Shown: in pieces, positions 1 to 23,400 of the stretch
How positions within the stretch are numbered: the stretch's first letter is position 1
How the letters are laid out: every line of letters begins with the position of its first letter
From: Elysia chlorotica
Lineage: Eukaryota; Mollusca; Gastropoda; Plakobranchidae
Direction of reading: 5' to 3'
Length of the DNA stretch: 64,000 nt
Assembly (NCBI GenBank): GCA_003991915.1
Contig: RQTK01000074.1
Location: forward strand, 135,441 to 199,440
Program-made: the position numbers and the translations under genes
Notes under the pieces: model-generated
Told to the model about the DNA's origin: nothing
The model's database searches: none
Seen by the model: the letters and a program-made list of their open reading frames with translations, nothing else

Positions 1-1766
1 GGGGGGGGTAGTAGAGATTCATCAGGTCATAATAAGGGTAGGAAGATAGGTAAGGCACCGCTTTTAATGACACTATAGTACGGTACCAACTTTTCATGGA
101 CTGTCTCTACCTACAGCTCTGGAGAGACACAAAGGCGTAGGGGGTAAGGAGCATTTAAGGGGATAGGCTCACATCAATATCACAAAGACGTAGGGGATAG
201 GCACTCGTCTTTATTACACAGGGATACAGAGAATAACACACGTTTATAACACAAAGGCGTAGGGGATGGGCACACATCCAGAGCATACGGGCGTAAGGGA
301 AGAGGCACACGTCTATGTTACACGGCCGTTGAGAAATATGTACACATATACAGCACACGTGCATAGGCGTATAGGTACACATCTTTAGCACACAGTTGTG
401 GGGGAGTGGCACACACTACCCTTGAAACTCTTTTCGAAAAATTAAGCGGACATAATCTTCTTGTTTTCTCTAAAACGTTTTAACTAACCAAGCTATATAC
501 CATATTCATCGTAATCTGTTTATGGGACACACAGACCTAGTGAGATATGGTCATATTCGTGAGAAGAAGAAGATCAAAATTTAGAGAGATATTTAAGGTA
601 ACCGCATACAATAGGCACCTTATCCACGTAACCATGGGTACATACCATCGAAGTCGGTACCACCAGGACTAACAGCCCCGCGTCTAATTTGGTAGAGCCT
701 TGGTATATATACTGCATAGTCACCAGAACAGTCTCAAAGATGCGTAAACGATTTAGGCTGATAATCCTATTGGTGTAGAGGTAGATGACCCACACTTAAT
801 GCAAACACCTATAACACAATACTCACCTTAGTGGTGCAGCCTGCTATATACTATATAGACTACTAGCAACACACTGTCTTCATTCAGTACTCACGGAATT
901 TCGTGGCGAGAGCCCTGGATATTGCCGAGGCGTCCCCGAAAGTGGCTCCGCATTTAGAGATGATGGGAAACTCTCCGTACGGTGTCTCTGTACGTACACA
1001 TTGAACGATACAAAACTGCAGTCTATTACAAGGTTAAGCTTTTAGCGCCTCTCGTTATCTTTGTAAGATTCGATAACCCGGAAGGAGAAAACTAACTGTT
1101 GTAAGTACATGTACTACTGCGACGCATGTGTGTCCAAAAGACACAATTGTATTATTTAGGTGCCAATATCCACTAGTGCGGAATGGGAGGGAGAAGAAGA
1201 GGAGAGAAGGGAAGGAGGGAGTAGAGAAAAGCGAGATATAGGTGAGAAAGGAAAGAAGGAATAGAGAAAACAGAGGCAGAGGAGAGAAAGGAAGAATGTA
1301 ATAGAAAAAAGAGATACAGGAAATAACGGGAAATGCAGCAATGGTGATGGGTCGCAACAAAGCTAGCACTGCTGTGAAATGAGGAAATGGTTTAATCCTC
1401 AGGTTTCATCATCTGGGAGACATTCCGAATTTCATGTCCTAAATTAACCTGAATAAACGACTGCTGCATCTGCACAAGGGGATCTTTTCTATCTGATACT
1501 GTATGCACTTCTGTTCTGTACTCTCTCTCTATCTCTATCTCTACATCTGTCTATCTCTCTATTTCTCACTCACTCACTGTCGCTGTCTCTGACTAGGTGA
1601 ACGTCCCGATCTAATATAGTAACATGATCAGCTAGGTAAAAGTACAGATCTAACATGGCGGAGTGACTATTTGGGTAAAAGTACATCTAACAATGGTTGA
1701 GAAACTAGCCAAGTCTTCGGACAACAATAGTCCAACAATAAAGTATAGGTAGCTATGTTAACGTAC
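1..1766. other. No gene seen; minisatellite and purine/pyrimidine-rich tracts
   Basis: No convincing exon is visible. Positions about 125-410 hold a degenerate minisatellite of roughly 30-40 bases whose copies share the cores AAAGGCGTAGGGGATAGG and GGCACACATCT. Positions 1180-1330 are purine-rich (GGAGAGAAGGAA-like) and 1500-1590 are CT-rich. Open frames here are low-complexity and unsupported. Confidence 0.6.
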
Positions 1767-1901
1767 GCCCCTTGAGCTCCTCCACCTGTTCGGCCGTGAT
1801 CCTGTCATCCTCCAGGGGTTGGTCGGCCACCAGGAATAGAACCTTGAGAACTTCCGCCTCCCCGCGACCCTCCAGGCCAGTTAGCTTGAACGGTGTCTTC
1901 G
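1767..1901 (-). CDS. Unrecognised gene, exon D
   Basis: 135 bases, acceptor CTCCCCAG and donor GTACGT. It enters in phase 1, matching exon B (or C), and leaves in phase 1. It encodes KTPFKLTGLEGRGEAEVLKV, then LFLVADQPLEDD, then ITAEQVEELKG. The gene continues below this position, beyond what I can identify. Confidence 0.6.
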
Positions 1902-1943
1902 CTGGGGAGCGGAGCGTTGATGGTGAATAGCAGGTAGAGGGAC

Positions 1944-1999
<56 letters not shown>

Positions 2000-4900
2000 A
2001 ATGTATAGGCCTATGAATATAATAAATTATATTAAAGGGGAGAAGGGGAGAGGGAGAGGCAGAGAGCGACAAAAAGAGATACAGGAAAAAAGTTAGTCCG
2101 AAATTGAGAGAGAGAGAGAGGAAGAGAGAGAGAGAGAGAGAGTTAATGGAGAGAGAGAGAGAGAGAAAGAAAATCTGTCGGCAGTCATGCAACCAAGGAA
2201 TCAACCAAGGAATGAACGAAGCAAACAACCAACCAACTAAACCAACCCAATTCACCCCACTTGGCGCGCGTCTCCTTGTGTAGCCGCATGAGGAACCTCA
2301 GCTTGTATGGCGAATGCGAAACAAGTCTCGACATCTCCGCTTTTTCTATATGTGGCATCGCATAAATTATGTCACTCGTTAGTCACGACACATGTGTCGA
2401 GATATCCTTGTTGTTGACGCTGGACAAAAATACACCCACCAACCAACCAACCAACCAACCAACCAACCAACCAACCAACCACAAAAAACAACTATTATAA
2501 CAACTCGACTAACCAACCAGCCCACCCAAACAACAGAGGATGTCACCAACTAAACCAAACAACCAATCAACAATTTAACCAACCACTCAAGCAACTCCAC
2601 CAATTAACTGATTAGCCACAACACAACCAACCTAATCAATAAACCAACCAAACAATACACACAAAATGAACCATTCCAGCAACTCCACCAACCAACCAAT
2701 CAACCACACACCCAACAAATCCAAAACTCCATCAACCAACCACTCCATCAACTCTATCAAACAACCAATCAACCAAAAAACCAACCACTCCACCAATCCA
2801 ACGAATAATCCACACTTCAACAACTCCACAACTCAATTAACCAACCACTTCACAACTCAACCAACTAAACATCCACCAATCAACCAACCAACCAAGATGC
2901 CAACTCACCCACACAACCAACTACTCCACAAACTTCACCAACCAACCAAGCAGCCCAACCACCAAACCCACCGACCAACCTACGAACCAACCAACCAAGC
3001 AACCTACCCATCAAACCCACCGACCAACCTACGAACCAACCAACCAAGCAGGCCAACCATCAAACCCACCGACCAACCTACGACTGTACGAACCAACCAA
3101 CCAAGCAACCCACCAATCAAACCAACCGACCAACCTACGAACCAACCAACCAAGCAACCCACCCATCAAACCCACCGACCAACCTACGAACCAACCAACC
3201 AAGCAACCCACCCATCAAACCCACCGACCAACCTACGAACCAACCAACCAAGCAACCCACCCATCAAACCCACCGACCAACCTACGAACCAACCAACCAA
3301 GCAGCCCACCCATCAAACCCACCGACCAACCTACGAACCAACCAACCAACCAACCAAGCAACCCACCCAAACAAACCCACCGACCAACCTACGAATCAAC
3401 CAACCAAGCAGCCCACCCATCAAACCCACCGACCAAGCTACGAACCAACCACCCAAGCAACCCTTCCATCAACTCCACCGACCAACCTACGAGCCAACCA
3501 ACCAAGCAGCCCACCCATCAAACCCACCGACCAACTACTCCACAACCCTTAACCAAGCAACCCACCCATCAAACCCACCGACCAACCTACGAGCCAACCA
3601 ACCAAGCAGGCCAACCATCAAACCCACCGACCAACCTACGAACCAACCAACCAACCAACCAAACAGCCCAACCACCAAACCCACCGACCAAGCTACCAAA
3701 CAACCAACCAAGCAACCCTTCCATCAAACCTACCGACCAAGCTACTCCACAAACCCATCAACCAAGCAAGCAGGCCAACCCACCCCACTCGGCGCGCGCC
3801 TTCTTGTGCGCCAGCTGTAGCAGCCTGAGCATCTGTCGCTGTAGATCCAGATCTCGCTTAATCTCCATGAGGAAGTGGTCGGGATCGTCTTCCGACGAGA
3901 CCCGGCCCGTCGCGTCCCCGAATTCCGCGAACGCGTCATCGTCCCTGGCGTGGCTGCGATGGCCGAGCTCTTCACCGGAGTCGGCGTCCTCCTCGTCGTC
4001 TTGGTGCTGGTGTTCAGAACCAGGCACCAGTTTGGACGGGTCGATGTTCACCACCCACAGAGGATCTTCGCTGGGCAAATGGGAGGAGGACGGCGCAGGG
4101 TTAGGTTATTGGTAGACCATAGTTTCCAATGATGACTCCAATATGAGTTTCTACTGGGAGGGGTTATGATATGATATTTTGAAAAGAAATAGCACCAACA
4201 GTGATGGCAGGGTACCTGGCCAGGCTATCTTCGAAATACTGCTACAGCGTTTTGCTTTCGTTCGGGGATTAAGGAAGTGCAAAGTTAAGGTCTACTTTTG
4301 GCTGGTGCAGGAATTGTGCAGGTAAATATGAAAATATCGAATAAAAGAGAAAGGGACAGTCACGGGTGTATATAGGAGAGAGGGTGGAGGCTAAGGTAAA
4401 TCAAAGCATAGCTAAGTCTACTTTGAGTTGGCACGGAAGTCGTAGTCTACACTTGGGTTAAACAATGACAAAGAATAGAGGAATACGTGTGGTGAGGGAT
4501 TGGTTAGAGTCGGCTAGTGCAAAACTGAGTTTAATTTTGAATCAGGGGGCATATAAATGTGTATGGCAAAATGCCAAAGGAAATGTGAAAGGTTGCGTAA
4601 GGGTACAGTCGATTAAAGTTGAGATTGAATTTAGTTTGAATCAGAGATGGTTTGGGCAAGTATAGGACCATGGCAAAGGAAAAGGAAGGACGGGGGATCG
4701 GGTACGATGTAGCAAAGCTAAGATCAACTTCAGGTTGGCGAAGGAATCGTATACAGGAGGCAAAGTTAAAGGAGAGTTGAAAAAAGGGAGGGAGCTTGGG
4801 GAGGGGAAAGGGGGGGGGAGCGTGAACATAAACTTTGGGTTGAACGAGGTGTGGCAATGTGATGTATGGGCCAATGCCAAAGTTGAAAATCTCATAACAT

Positions 4901-5377
4901 AGTTTTGGAATCCGCTCGGAATATGGCGTAGCGGTTTGCATTGGACGTTCTGGTGTGTAAGGTCCAGGACATACTGATTATCAGGGTTATGGGGAGGGGG
5001 AGCAGTAGCATTGTAATTAGAGCATTGCCTTTCGTCCCAAAAGTCCGTGTTTCACCTACTAATTGTTGCTATAGCTATAATGGACATTTCTTAAGACATA
5101 GGAGACGATAAACTAAGAGAGCATCGCTTTCTCTGCACAAGGACCAGACAAGACCAACTCAGTAGCACTAACGCCCACTGGTCTCACGTACTTTGATTTG
5201 TCCACATGGCCCCAGCGCACGAACGGGCCCGGATGCACAGCGCCCAGGTGGAGCGTCTTGCTGTTGTTGGAGGCCAGGTCGAAGGGGAGTGAGTTATCAT
5301 CCTCCTCCAGGGGAGGATGCAGGCGCCGGCTCATCCGTCTGTTCCGAAAGTTCATCATGATGGACCGGTCAGGGTGT
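1767..5377 (-). CDS. Unrecognised acidic protein, partial multi-exon gene
   Basis: I do not recognise this protein. Three exons read on the minus strand and join in phase: 5192-5377, 3784-4070 and 1767-1901. A fourth possible exon lies at 2256-2345. All junctions have good sites: acceptors TTTCCAG, TTGCCCAG and TCCCCAG; donors GTACGT, GTGGGT and GTACGT. The predicted chain runs from a basic start (RNRRMSRRLHPPLEEDD), through PFVRWGHVDKSN and DPLWVVNIDPSKLVPG, an acidic and probably disordered middle (DDEEDADSGEE), a helical leucine-rich stretch (MEIKRDLDLQRQMLRLLQLA), to TPFKLTGLEGRGEAEVLKVL and an acidic end. The coding stretches are GC-rich compared with the flanking repeats, which supports real exons. 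Both ends are missing: the 5' exon should lie above 5377 and the 3' part below 1767. Function unknown. Confidence 0.6.
2256..2345 (-). CDS. Possible paralogous cassette exon C of the unrecognised gene
   Basis: A 90-base stretch, open in the gene's frame, encoding KAEMSRLVSHSPYKLRFLMR followed by LHKETRAKW. Its end matches the end of exon B (LRLLQLAHKKARAEW) with the same phase-1 donor (TGGG|GTGAAT). A possible acceptor, ACATATAG, gives a phase 1 to phase 1 cassette that would keep the frame whether included or skipped. The acceptor is weak, so this may be a decaying duplicate rather than a working exon. Confidence 0.4.
2439..3780. repeat. AACC-type microsatellite and ~49-base minisatellite
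   Basis: Pure (AACC)n at 2439-2482 gives way to a degenerate AACC/AATC array. From about 2940 to 3780 this becomes a higher-order minisatellite of about 49 bases, built of CCAACCAACCAAGCAACCCA followed by CCATCAAACCCACCGACC and CAACCTACG. The unit contains few stop codons, so a 384-codon Thr/Asn/Gln/Pro frame runs through it (2666-3820). I read that frame as a by-product of the repeat. The array separates exons B and C of the minus-strand gene. Confidence 0.9.
3784..4070 (-). CDS. Unrecognised gene, exon B
   Basis: 287 bases, entering in phase 2 and leaving in phase 1 at TGGG|GTGGGT. It encodes DPLWVVNIDPSKLVPG, an Asp/Glu/His-rich stretch and a probable helix ending AHKKARAEW. The final third resembles exon C. 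The donor lies directly against the AACC-type repeat array. Confidence 0.65.
4071..5191. other. Intron of the unrecognised gene, degenerate repeats
   Basis: No further exon is needed, because exons A and B join in phase. Positions about 4270-4900 show loosely repeated motifs (AAGTCTACTTT, TTTGAATCAG, GCTAAGGTCAA-like), suggesting an old and much-decayed tandem array. Confidence 0.5.
5192..5377 (-). CDS. Unrecognised gene, exon A
   Basis: 186 bases. The acceptor TTTCCAG follows a long pyrimidine tract on the minus strand. Two donors overlap at the end, AA|GTACGT and TAC|GTGAGA. Only the first gives the phase (2) needed to join exon B, producing the junction ...HVDKSN-EDPLWVV. The frame is open from the acceptor, so the two internal Met codons need not be the start. 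Confidence 0.6.
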
Positions 5378-5477
5378 CTGGAAATGATGGACAGGGAGGG
5401 GGAGAGGTGGGATAAAAAAGGGGAGGGGGAGTTTAAGATCGAAGAGAGATGGGATGAGAGAGAGAGAGAGGTGAGGT

Positions 5478-5544
<67 letters not shown>

Positions 5545-5557
5545 AGAGGGGGGAGAG

Positions 5558-5619
<62 letters not shown>

Positions 5620-7502
5620 CTGTTGTGTTTTTATTCACAGTCTTTTGTAGAACTATTTTGATTGTTGGTCAAATTAATCTGACGCCGACTCAACCAGTAG
5701 AGGACTAAATCGGAGAAATAAACTTTTGACCAACTTTGGGATTCGATTGTAATACCGACGCTCTAATACTTGGACTAGTCCACCCCCTAAGCTCTATAAC
5801 TAACCTATTACTACTACTACTTTTACCACTGTCGCAGCTTTTGTATTGCTGTTATTGGTACAAATAAATCAAACTCTATCGAAAAGAACAGCTATATTAT
5901 TTTTCCCGCTTTCTTCTGAAACGTAACTATCATTGGCATGGTAAATATTCTTAATAATTTATTATTATTGTCGAAGTGAAAGTAAAACGGAGAGCTAAAC
6001 TGTTCCCGCCATATTGTTTCCGTGGACCAATGACGTTTGCCCTTTCTCTGCATCCTTGGAGAGAAGCGTCATGAAGGCTTGGAGGCGTGCCAAGGCAACC
6101 ATTATGCTTCACCTATGGTTTCTGATTCACATGCTTTTAAGAAGCCTATGTTTGAGTATTGACAGCAAAACGTGTATGAAACGACGAAGTAACTTTGATG
6201 CAAAGTCTAATTCAGGCCATCTCAAAGTTAATGGACAACCCGAGCTCATAATCGATTTATCCAACCTCGAGATTTTGAGACTAGCAACACAAGAAATAAA
6301 GAAGTTGACTAATATTTTCGCTTTGTAAGTAAACAAGATATCTTTATCTAACATATTAGTTAAAGATTATATTTATAAATTTGATTTTTATTTAAATAAA
6401 AGTGTGTGGCTAAATGCTATTAAATGTTTCTGAATCATTCAGTAACCCTAAAAGAATTAGAAAAACATTTCTTTGTCATGTAAAAAAAATTAAAATGGAT
6501 TGAAAATTCCTTACCTTTTCCGGATGCGCAAACGACATGCGCATAAAACCTAAATTATGCTTATATTGAAATATCATTATCCCCGTACATTATAGATTTT
6601 ATTCTATTTTTCATTTCAGAGTAATTGACGCGAAAATCATGGCATCGTACGTGATTGTAGAATTTCTAAAAAAAAAATATTAAAAAAAACAACCGAGAGT
6701 TTTCATCGTGAACGCTCTGACGGCATTAGCTTTTGCAATCTCCATTCTCAATAATTTGCCTTAATCATTGGCTAAGCAATAGGTGCAAACATGTATATTT
6801 ATTCTATATCACCGCATTAGAGAATGATAGAAAATCTAAAATGCCAGAAAAAGACTGCAAGTCAGGCTATGAACTCTATGAATTAAAATTAGGGCGATTC
6901 TTAAACAAAAATATTAAAGCGATGAACAATTTTAGATAAAACAAAAATACTAAAACGATGAACAATTTTAGATCTAAATAAACTAAACCATTTGAAAATC
7001 GTACCAGAGAAAAGATAGAATCTAGACAATTTTCTTTTTCTTTTTTGTTTATTATGTTTTAGGACTAGTTTAGAACGTTGCTCTTAATTTATTGGGGTTT
7101 CAAAAAATCCCCAGATCTCATAATATTCCACGAACTTTAAACCTGATTGATATTATTTAAGAGATAATAAAAAGTTAAATTATCTAGGACCCAACAGGTA
7201 AGATATTGATATTTCTTTAAGTGTTCATACTCATAGAACAGTTGGCTTCCTAAAATCCTCTCTAAAACTTCCCCAAGAGCGAAATTTATCGGTACCATGA
7301 AACGGAAAAATTCGTTAATTTAAAGCAAATGCAAATAAGACAGTTTGTCTGTTTTTTAACTCAGATATACTTTTCATTTATCTGAGAATAGTATTTTGTC
7401 AAGATAGCATGATAATAAATTATTAGACACGTGTATTGAAATTAGAACAATAAACCAAGTCACATTAGCACGAGATAGACAATCAATCAATCAACCAATC
7501 TT

Positions 7503-7562
<60 letters not shown>

Positions 7563-7577
7563 CCTCCCTGTTCCCAG
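5378..7577. other. Intergenic region with GA repeat, SINE remnant and TCAA repeat
   Basis: Contains a long interrupted (GA)n at about 5458-5612, a short SINE-tail fragment at 5655-5720 (same family as at 14137 and 44116), AT-rich sequence, and a (TCAA)n tract at 7481-7562. The TCAA tract ends about 15 bases before the splice acceptor of the first KLHL10 coding exon. A possible small gene at 6014-6683 is listed separately. Confidence 0.6.
6014..6683 (+). CDS. Possible small two-exon gene with N-terminal hydrophobic segment
   Basis: I do not recognise this. An open frame at 6014-6324 ends exactly at a strong donor (TTT|GTAAGT). A good acceptor (TTTTTCATTTCAG) at 6619 restores phase, and the second exon 6620-6683 ends in TAA. 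The product would be about 124 residues from 6014, or about 105 from the ATG at 6071. From 6071 it reads MKAWRRAKA, then a hydrophobic stretch (IMLHLWFLIHMLLRSLCLS) that looks like a signal peptide or signal anchor, a short basic part, and a heptad-like helix (LSNLEILRLATQEIKKLTNI). It lies between two genes on opposite strands. It could be a chance frame in AT-rich DNA; only the matching splice sites and topology favour it. Confidence 0.28.
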
Positions 7578-7582
7578 CTGTC

Positions 7583-18325
<10,743 letters not shown>

Positions 18326-19667
18326 CACACTGACAGGCACACGCACAAGAGAGAGAGGAGGGAGGCTGGCGCTGCGAGGAGGCTCTCTGCGTCATGTCAC
18401 GTGATGCTCGAGGACAAATATGGCGGATCTACAGGCGTCACGTGGTTGCAGAGGGCCAACATGGCGGCACCAGCCGGTCTCCTCACAGGGAGCAGGAGAA
18501 CAGACACGCCCCTGCCTCATGTGACATTCCTCTCTTTCCCGTGGGTCACGCAAACGTCCTAGCTGGAGAGCTACTGCAAGATTTCGATAGGAACCAAGAT
18601 AATGGATGGCATCATCCTTTCTGATCTGGAACTCCTTTGAAACAAAAGCCGATTGACTATTGGCTTCGTCAGAACTATTCTTAGACGTCGGTGAAGATTT
18701 TATTTTCACTACGGTGTGGGCTTTCGTCATGAGTCTAATTAGCGCAAAGTCTTTATTGCCTGGCTAGACCGATCAAGGCAGACTGTTGAAGAAGATGCTG
18801 GCATTGTGCTAGGCTGTGGCGCCCCAGAGCGACTTATGCATGACTTCTCGTTTCGGCGTTAACGAGTGATTTTACTCAGTTCCGGAACCAGAACTTTGGC
18901 AGTCTTTACTAGCTCTGTGAACTAGGTTGTCCAAATATGCTGGTCTTACTTGCCTCCTGACAATTGAATGGGGGTATTCTGAAGATGTAAGTCGTCACTG
19001 GCTAAACACAATGCCAGCATCGTCTTCCCTGACCAAAGCAGCCAACGGTTCTTCTTGATACAATCTTTGTCGTTGCTGGATGATCCAGTGATACAGTGCA
19101 ATGCTACCGTGGTGTTTCTTTGAACTTGTGTCCATATAAATGGGCGATTCTACTGATGAAGCAAAAACAGTGATACAGAACAATAAATCTACCAACGTCT
19201 TTCTTTGACTAATATAATAGAAATGGACAATTGTACAGAATGTTTGGCTGATTGAGATGCAGCATTGACGGCAAAGGCTGCCATTGGCGTGGATTTGACA
19301 TGAATTTGCTCCGCCTGCCGTAGACCGCGTTCACAGCTATGTCGCCGCAAATCGCAGCAGGTCCCGAGCTGGGCTCAAAGTGTCGCATAGCTGTCAAACC
19401 AACCTCGTGCCTGGCTCAACTGCCTCCTTTGCACGGGGTTCCAATATGCGAGGGACTAAAAACTTGCAGTGGACGCGTCGTCTAATACTCGCTCGGGCTT
19501 CGTTGAGAATGTCAAGAGAAGGATAAACGACGGCGACGGCATCGGATGGCCAGGCGAATTTTAGGTGTTAATGCGGTCTTACTGTGTGGACATAGAAAGA
19601 AAGATAAGAAAGGACAGAGCGAGTGAGAAGAAAATGATGAGTACATGAATGTATAAAAAGAAACGGT

Positions 19668-19751
<84 letters not shown>

Positions 19752-20420
19752 GGGGGAGAGAGAGGGATAGGGAGGGAAAGGGGAAAAGAGTATATTGTTT
19801 TACAAAAAGGTTTGGTATACATAAAATTAACTTTCACTTATGATCAAAATCCATCGTTATATTTTGTGTTTCTTTAATTGGGAATTTAGTTAAGTTGTCC
19901 GTCCCTGTGTTCAAGGGAAATAATTTGAAAAAAAATAATTTTCTAAGTTTAAAAATTGCACCTCAAATTAAAAAAAACAACAGCAAAGCGTTATCACTTT
20001 ATGATGAGCCTGATGGAGTATATTAAAGGTGAGGGAAGCCAAAGTAGATAGATTTACGGGTTTCTCCCCTTCGAATATACCTTTTCTAACCTGAATGATA
20101 AAAAGAAAACCCAATAAACGTGGATTTAGATGTAAATTATTCTTTCAACCAATAACAACATCACACATAGGAGTGAATAATAATTATTTCATAGCCAAGA
20201 AAAAAAGATACCCCTTCTCTCCTCCAAAAAAATCTACAATAACAAAAAAACAAAAAACAGAACAAAAACAAAAATATAGAGAAAAAACGAAACAAAGTAG
20301 AACAGTAGAAACGAACAAAAACGACATTTATTTTTTGATTTTCATTTATGAATAAAATAATATGGATATAGATTGCTATGAGTACAGAAAAGGGAGACCG
20401 TAACACATCATTGTGTGTTT
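18326..20420. other. Downstream of KLHL10: probable 3' UTR and spacer
   Basis: No second gene is visible. Contains a (GA)n-(CAGA)n tract at 19671-19750. An AATAAA at 19182-19187 could end the KLHL10 transcript. From about 19900 the sequence becomes A/T-rich. Confidence 0.5.
19182..19187 (+). promoter_or_regulatory. Candidate KLHL10 polyadenylation signal
   Basis: AATAAA about 860 bases after the stop codon. It is the first exact match I noticed downstream; no transcript evidence is available. Confidence 0.35.
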
Positions 20421-23400
20421 CGAGATATCCAGATTAACGCCTGTGGTCGGCTGGTCCTACACAAACATTTATCGAACCAAGGGGTCCCTGCTTTCAAATT
20501 ATAATTAAACATACATCATGTCATAAATCCTGTATATACAAATAACAATGAAAACAAAGTCAGTGGTTTTGATTTGATGCACATTGCTTTTATTCAGCAA
20601 ATAAGTATATCAAGGATAAGAATCTCCAAAAGTTTGCACAGAATCCAGTAGAATAAGAAATAAATAAAGTATGGTAATCAGAAGTCACTTGGCTCGCGGA
20701 CCGCACAATAATTGGATAATAATCAATCAATAGTACATTAAAAATCTTAACAAAGCAAAGTCGAGGCACTAGAGCAAACAAATTGGAAACCAAACAAACA
20801 TCATCATCAAAATAAAAAAATTGTCAACTTGTCCGCAGTCATACAGCCCGAGTATGACAAGGATCAAGGCGCCCAGACGACATACAGAGATCTCAATATA
20901 TACACACCAGTTGGAAGCTTCAATGGAAGACAACAATAATATTAGAGACAATACTGAAATGGAACCATTCCTCATTATTTTATTAAAACAAAAAAAAGAA
21001 AAAAAGAAAACAAGACAAAAAAGGTTACACATTGTTGCAATGTACGCTGCAGTTTAACACAGTTTGCATACCTGTTACAAAATTTAAAGCAGTTCACTGA
21101 TGGATCTATGAAAAAGATCTGTAAATTTTTACCATGATAACGTTTTACAAAAACAACACATACACACGAGCATAAAATTAATTACAGATGATTTTGGCTA
21201 TAAATAACAAGACACAAATGTAAGAGCTAATGCTGTAAACGCTGGCTATGATTTATTGTTAAGTTCCTCTGTCCCTTTATCCAAAGGAAATAACCGAAAT
21301 TTAGCGTTAAAATTGGTCTGCCACAAACATTTACTCATAGAAATCTCATTTAAAAAATTGCACATCACATAACGATATAAGAACCAAATCATCAGTCCGG
21401 TCACACAACACTCCATTCTCTGTACTCCATAGTTTTCTTTAGCAGTAAATATGTCTGCCCCTTTGGCTCTCATTTATATAGTAATAGTGTGACAAAAAAG
21501 TCAAAGAAATGCTCTCATATTTCAATCTTGTAGAAACAGTAAAAGATGCAGAAGTTGTGTGTAACAGCTCTCAAATCTAAGTTTATCACATGAAGGCCTT
21601 CAGAAACAGAGCCCACAGTAGCCTCATGCCACAGTTTTCAACTTGTTCATGGTAAAGTCTCAGGACTTGAAAGTTGAATACAAACATACTTGATAAGATA
21701 GGATAGATTAAGAATGGGCAGACCACACAAAATAATTGTTACTCTACATGAAATTGAAAAGTCTTTAAAAACTTAAGTTTTAGATCGTGCTCTGCAGAGA
21801 CTAGCAACAGACTTTCAGTTAAGTGATATGACTGTGGCTGTGGATTGATACGAGCCGGCGCTGACGTAGACAAGTCGATATTACTTGTTCAACAAAGCCA
21901 TCATGTTATCACCATTTCTCATCAAATCCCACAATTGGTGATTTCTGACTTCTACCTAAATGTCTAGCTGTACATAATTTCTTCTCATCATATAATAACT
22001 TTAAAACTGTTGAACTCACACTGGAAGACAGGAAATCATTTTGGAGATTGAAAAAGTCAAATTATGCCACATAAAAAGCAACACCTTCCACAAGTATAGC
22101 ACAAGTATGGTTATCACATTTTGCTGATCCAAAGTGGCAGCATTTCTTCCCTCCCTCCCTCCCTCCCAACACACACGCACATTCACAGGTTGGTTGACTG
22201 CTGTTTGGCGTCTCTAGGTCTCCAGTCTGCATAAAAAAGTGATCACTACACGGTTCCCTCTAGGCCCAGAGGAATTCTCGAGGTAAATAAGTTACGACTC
22301 CTAATGAACATCAAGTTGTTCAGTCAAAAGTGATCTTGACTGACAACATGGAGTATGAGGTTCAAATCTCTGGACATCACAGTGATATGAAAGAAGTAGC
22401 ACTTGATCACTGTTCAGACTTAGAGTTATCTAGCCCATGGATTATAATAAATTGATTGTGTAATCTGGCTATCCGCATAACAATATTGAAATAAGCTGAC
22501 TTCATACATAGTTTACAATGCAAAACTTTTGATTTATTTAGCAGTACACACAATATATAGCAGTTCAATAATATTCATATCACTATAAACATACTGATTT
22601 TTCCCCACAGTCTAAAAAATGTAAAAAAATCTGAAGAGTAATGCTGTGAAAAAATCCTGGCAAGATGGGAGTTCATAAAGCAACAGTTAACGCCTCCAGT
22701 CTGTTAAAAGTGACATCGTCTGCAGGAGAATGTCATTCATGACAGAATGAAAACAAGGCAAATACATGTACATCAATGAACCGACAACATATTTACAGAT
22801 GACTAGCTACCAGTTTAGTAAGATGGAAGGGAAGTTATTTCCAATAGTGAACCAACGTGGAAAATCACACCCTCTTAAACACTTGTGCCACATGATTGCA
22901 AGACACAAGTTCTGTTTAACAGTTAGAAGTCTTGAAGATTTGCACAATGCTATTTTGCTGTAAATATGTTCAAATTTGCACACAAATTTTATGATGACTT
23001 GATTTTCCCCATTTTTTTTAGCAATGCTACTTCTGATGTTATTGATGATAAATCCTAAAGCAAAAATCCTTTCAACGTTACTTTGCAGAAACCACAATCT
23101 CTATATCATTTCTCATCATTTCAGTAATGAAATCCATCTCGCCATTTCATCAATATATGCTTTCTCATCCTTTCAGCAATAGAATATATTGTTCCATTTT
23201 TATCAATATTAGCTTTTTCATCATTTCATCAAAAAATCTATTTCGCCATTCCATCAATATTAGCTTTCTCATCATTTAATCAACAAAATCTATCTCGCCA
23301 TTTCATCAATACAAGGTTTCTGATCATTTTAGAAATAAAAGCTATCAATAGAAGATTGCTTATAAATCATTTCAGCAATAAAATTTATTTTGAGATTTCA

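Noticed and set aside
2666..3820. 384-codon plus-strand frame rich in Thr, Asn, Gln and Pro
   Set aside because: It follows the stop-poor AACC minisatellite and its C-terminal end runs antisense through a supported exon (3784-4070).
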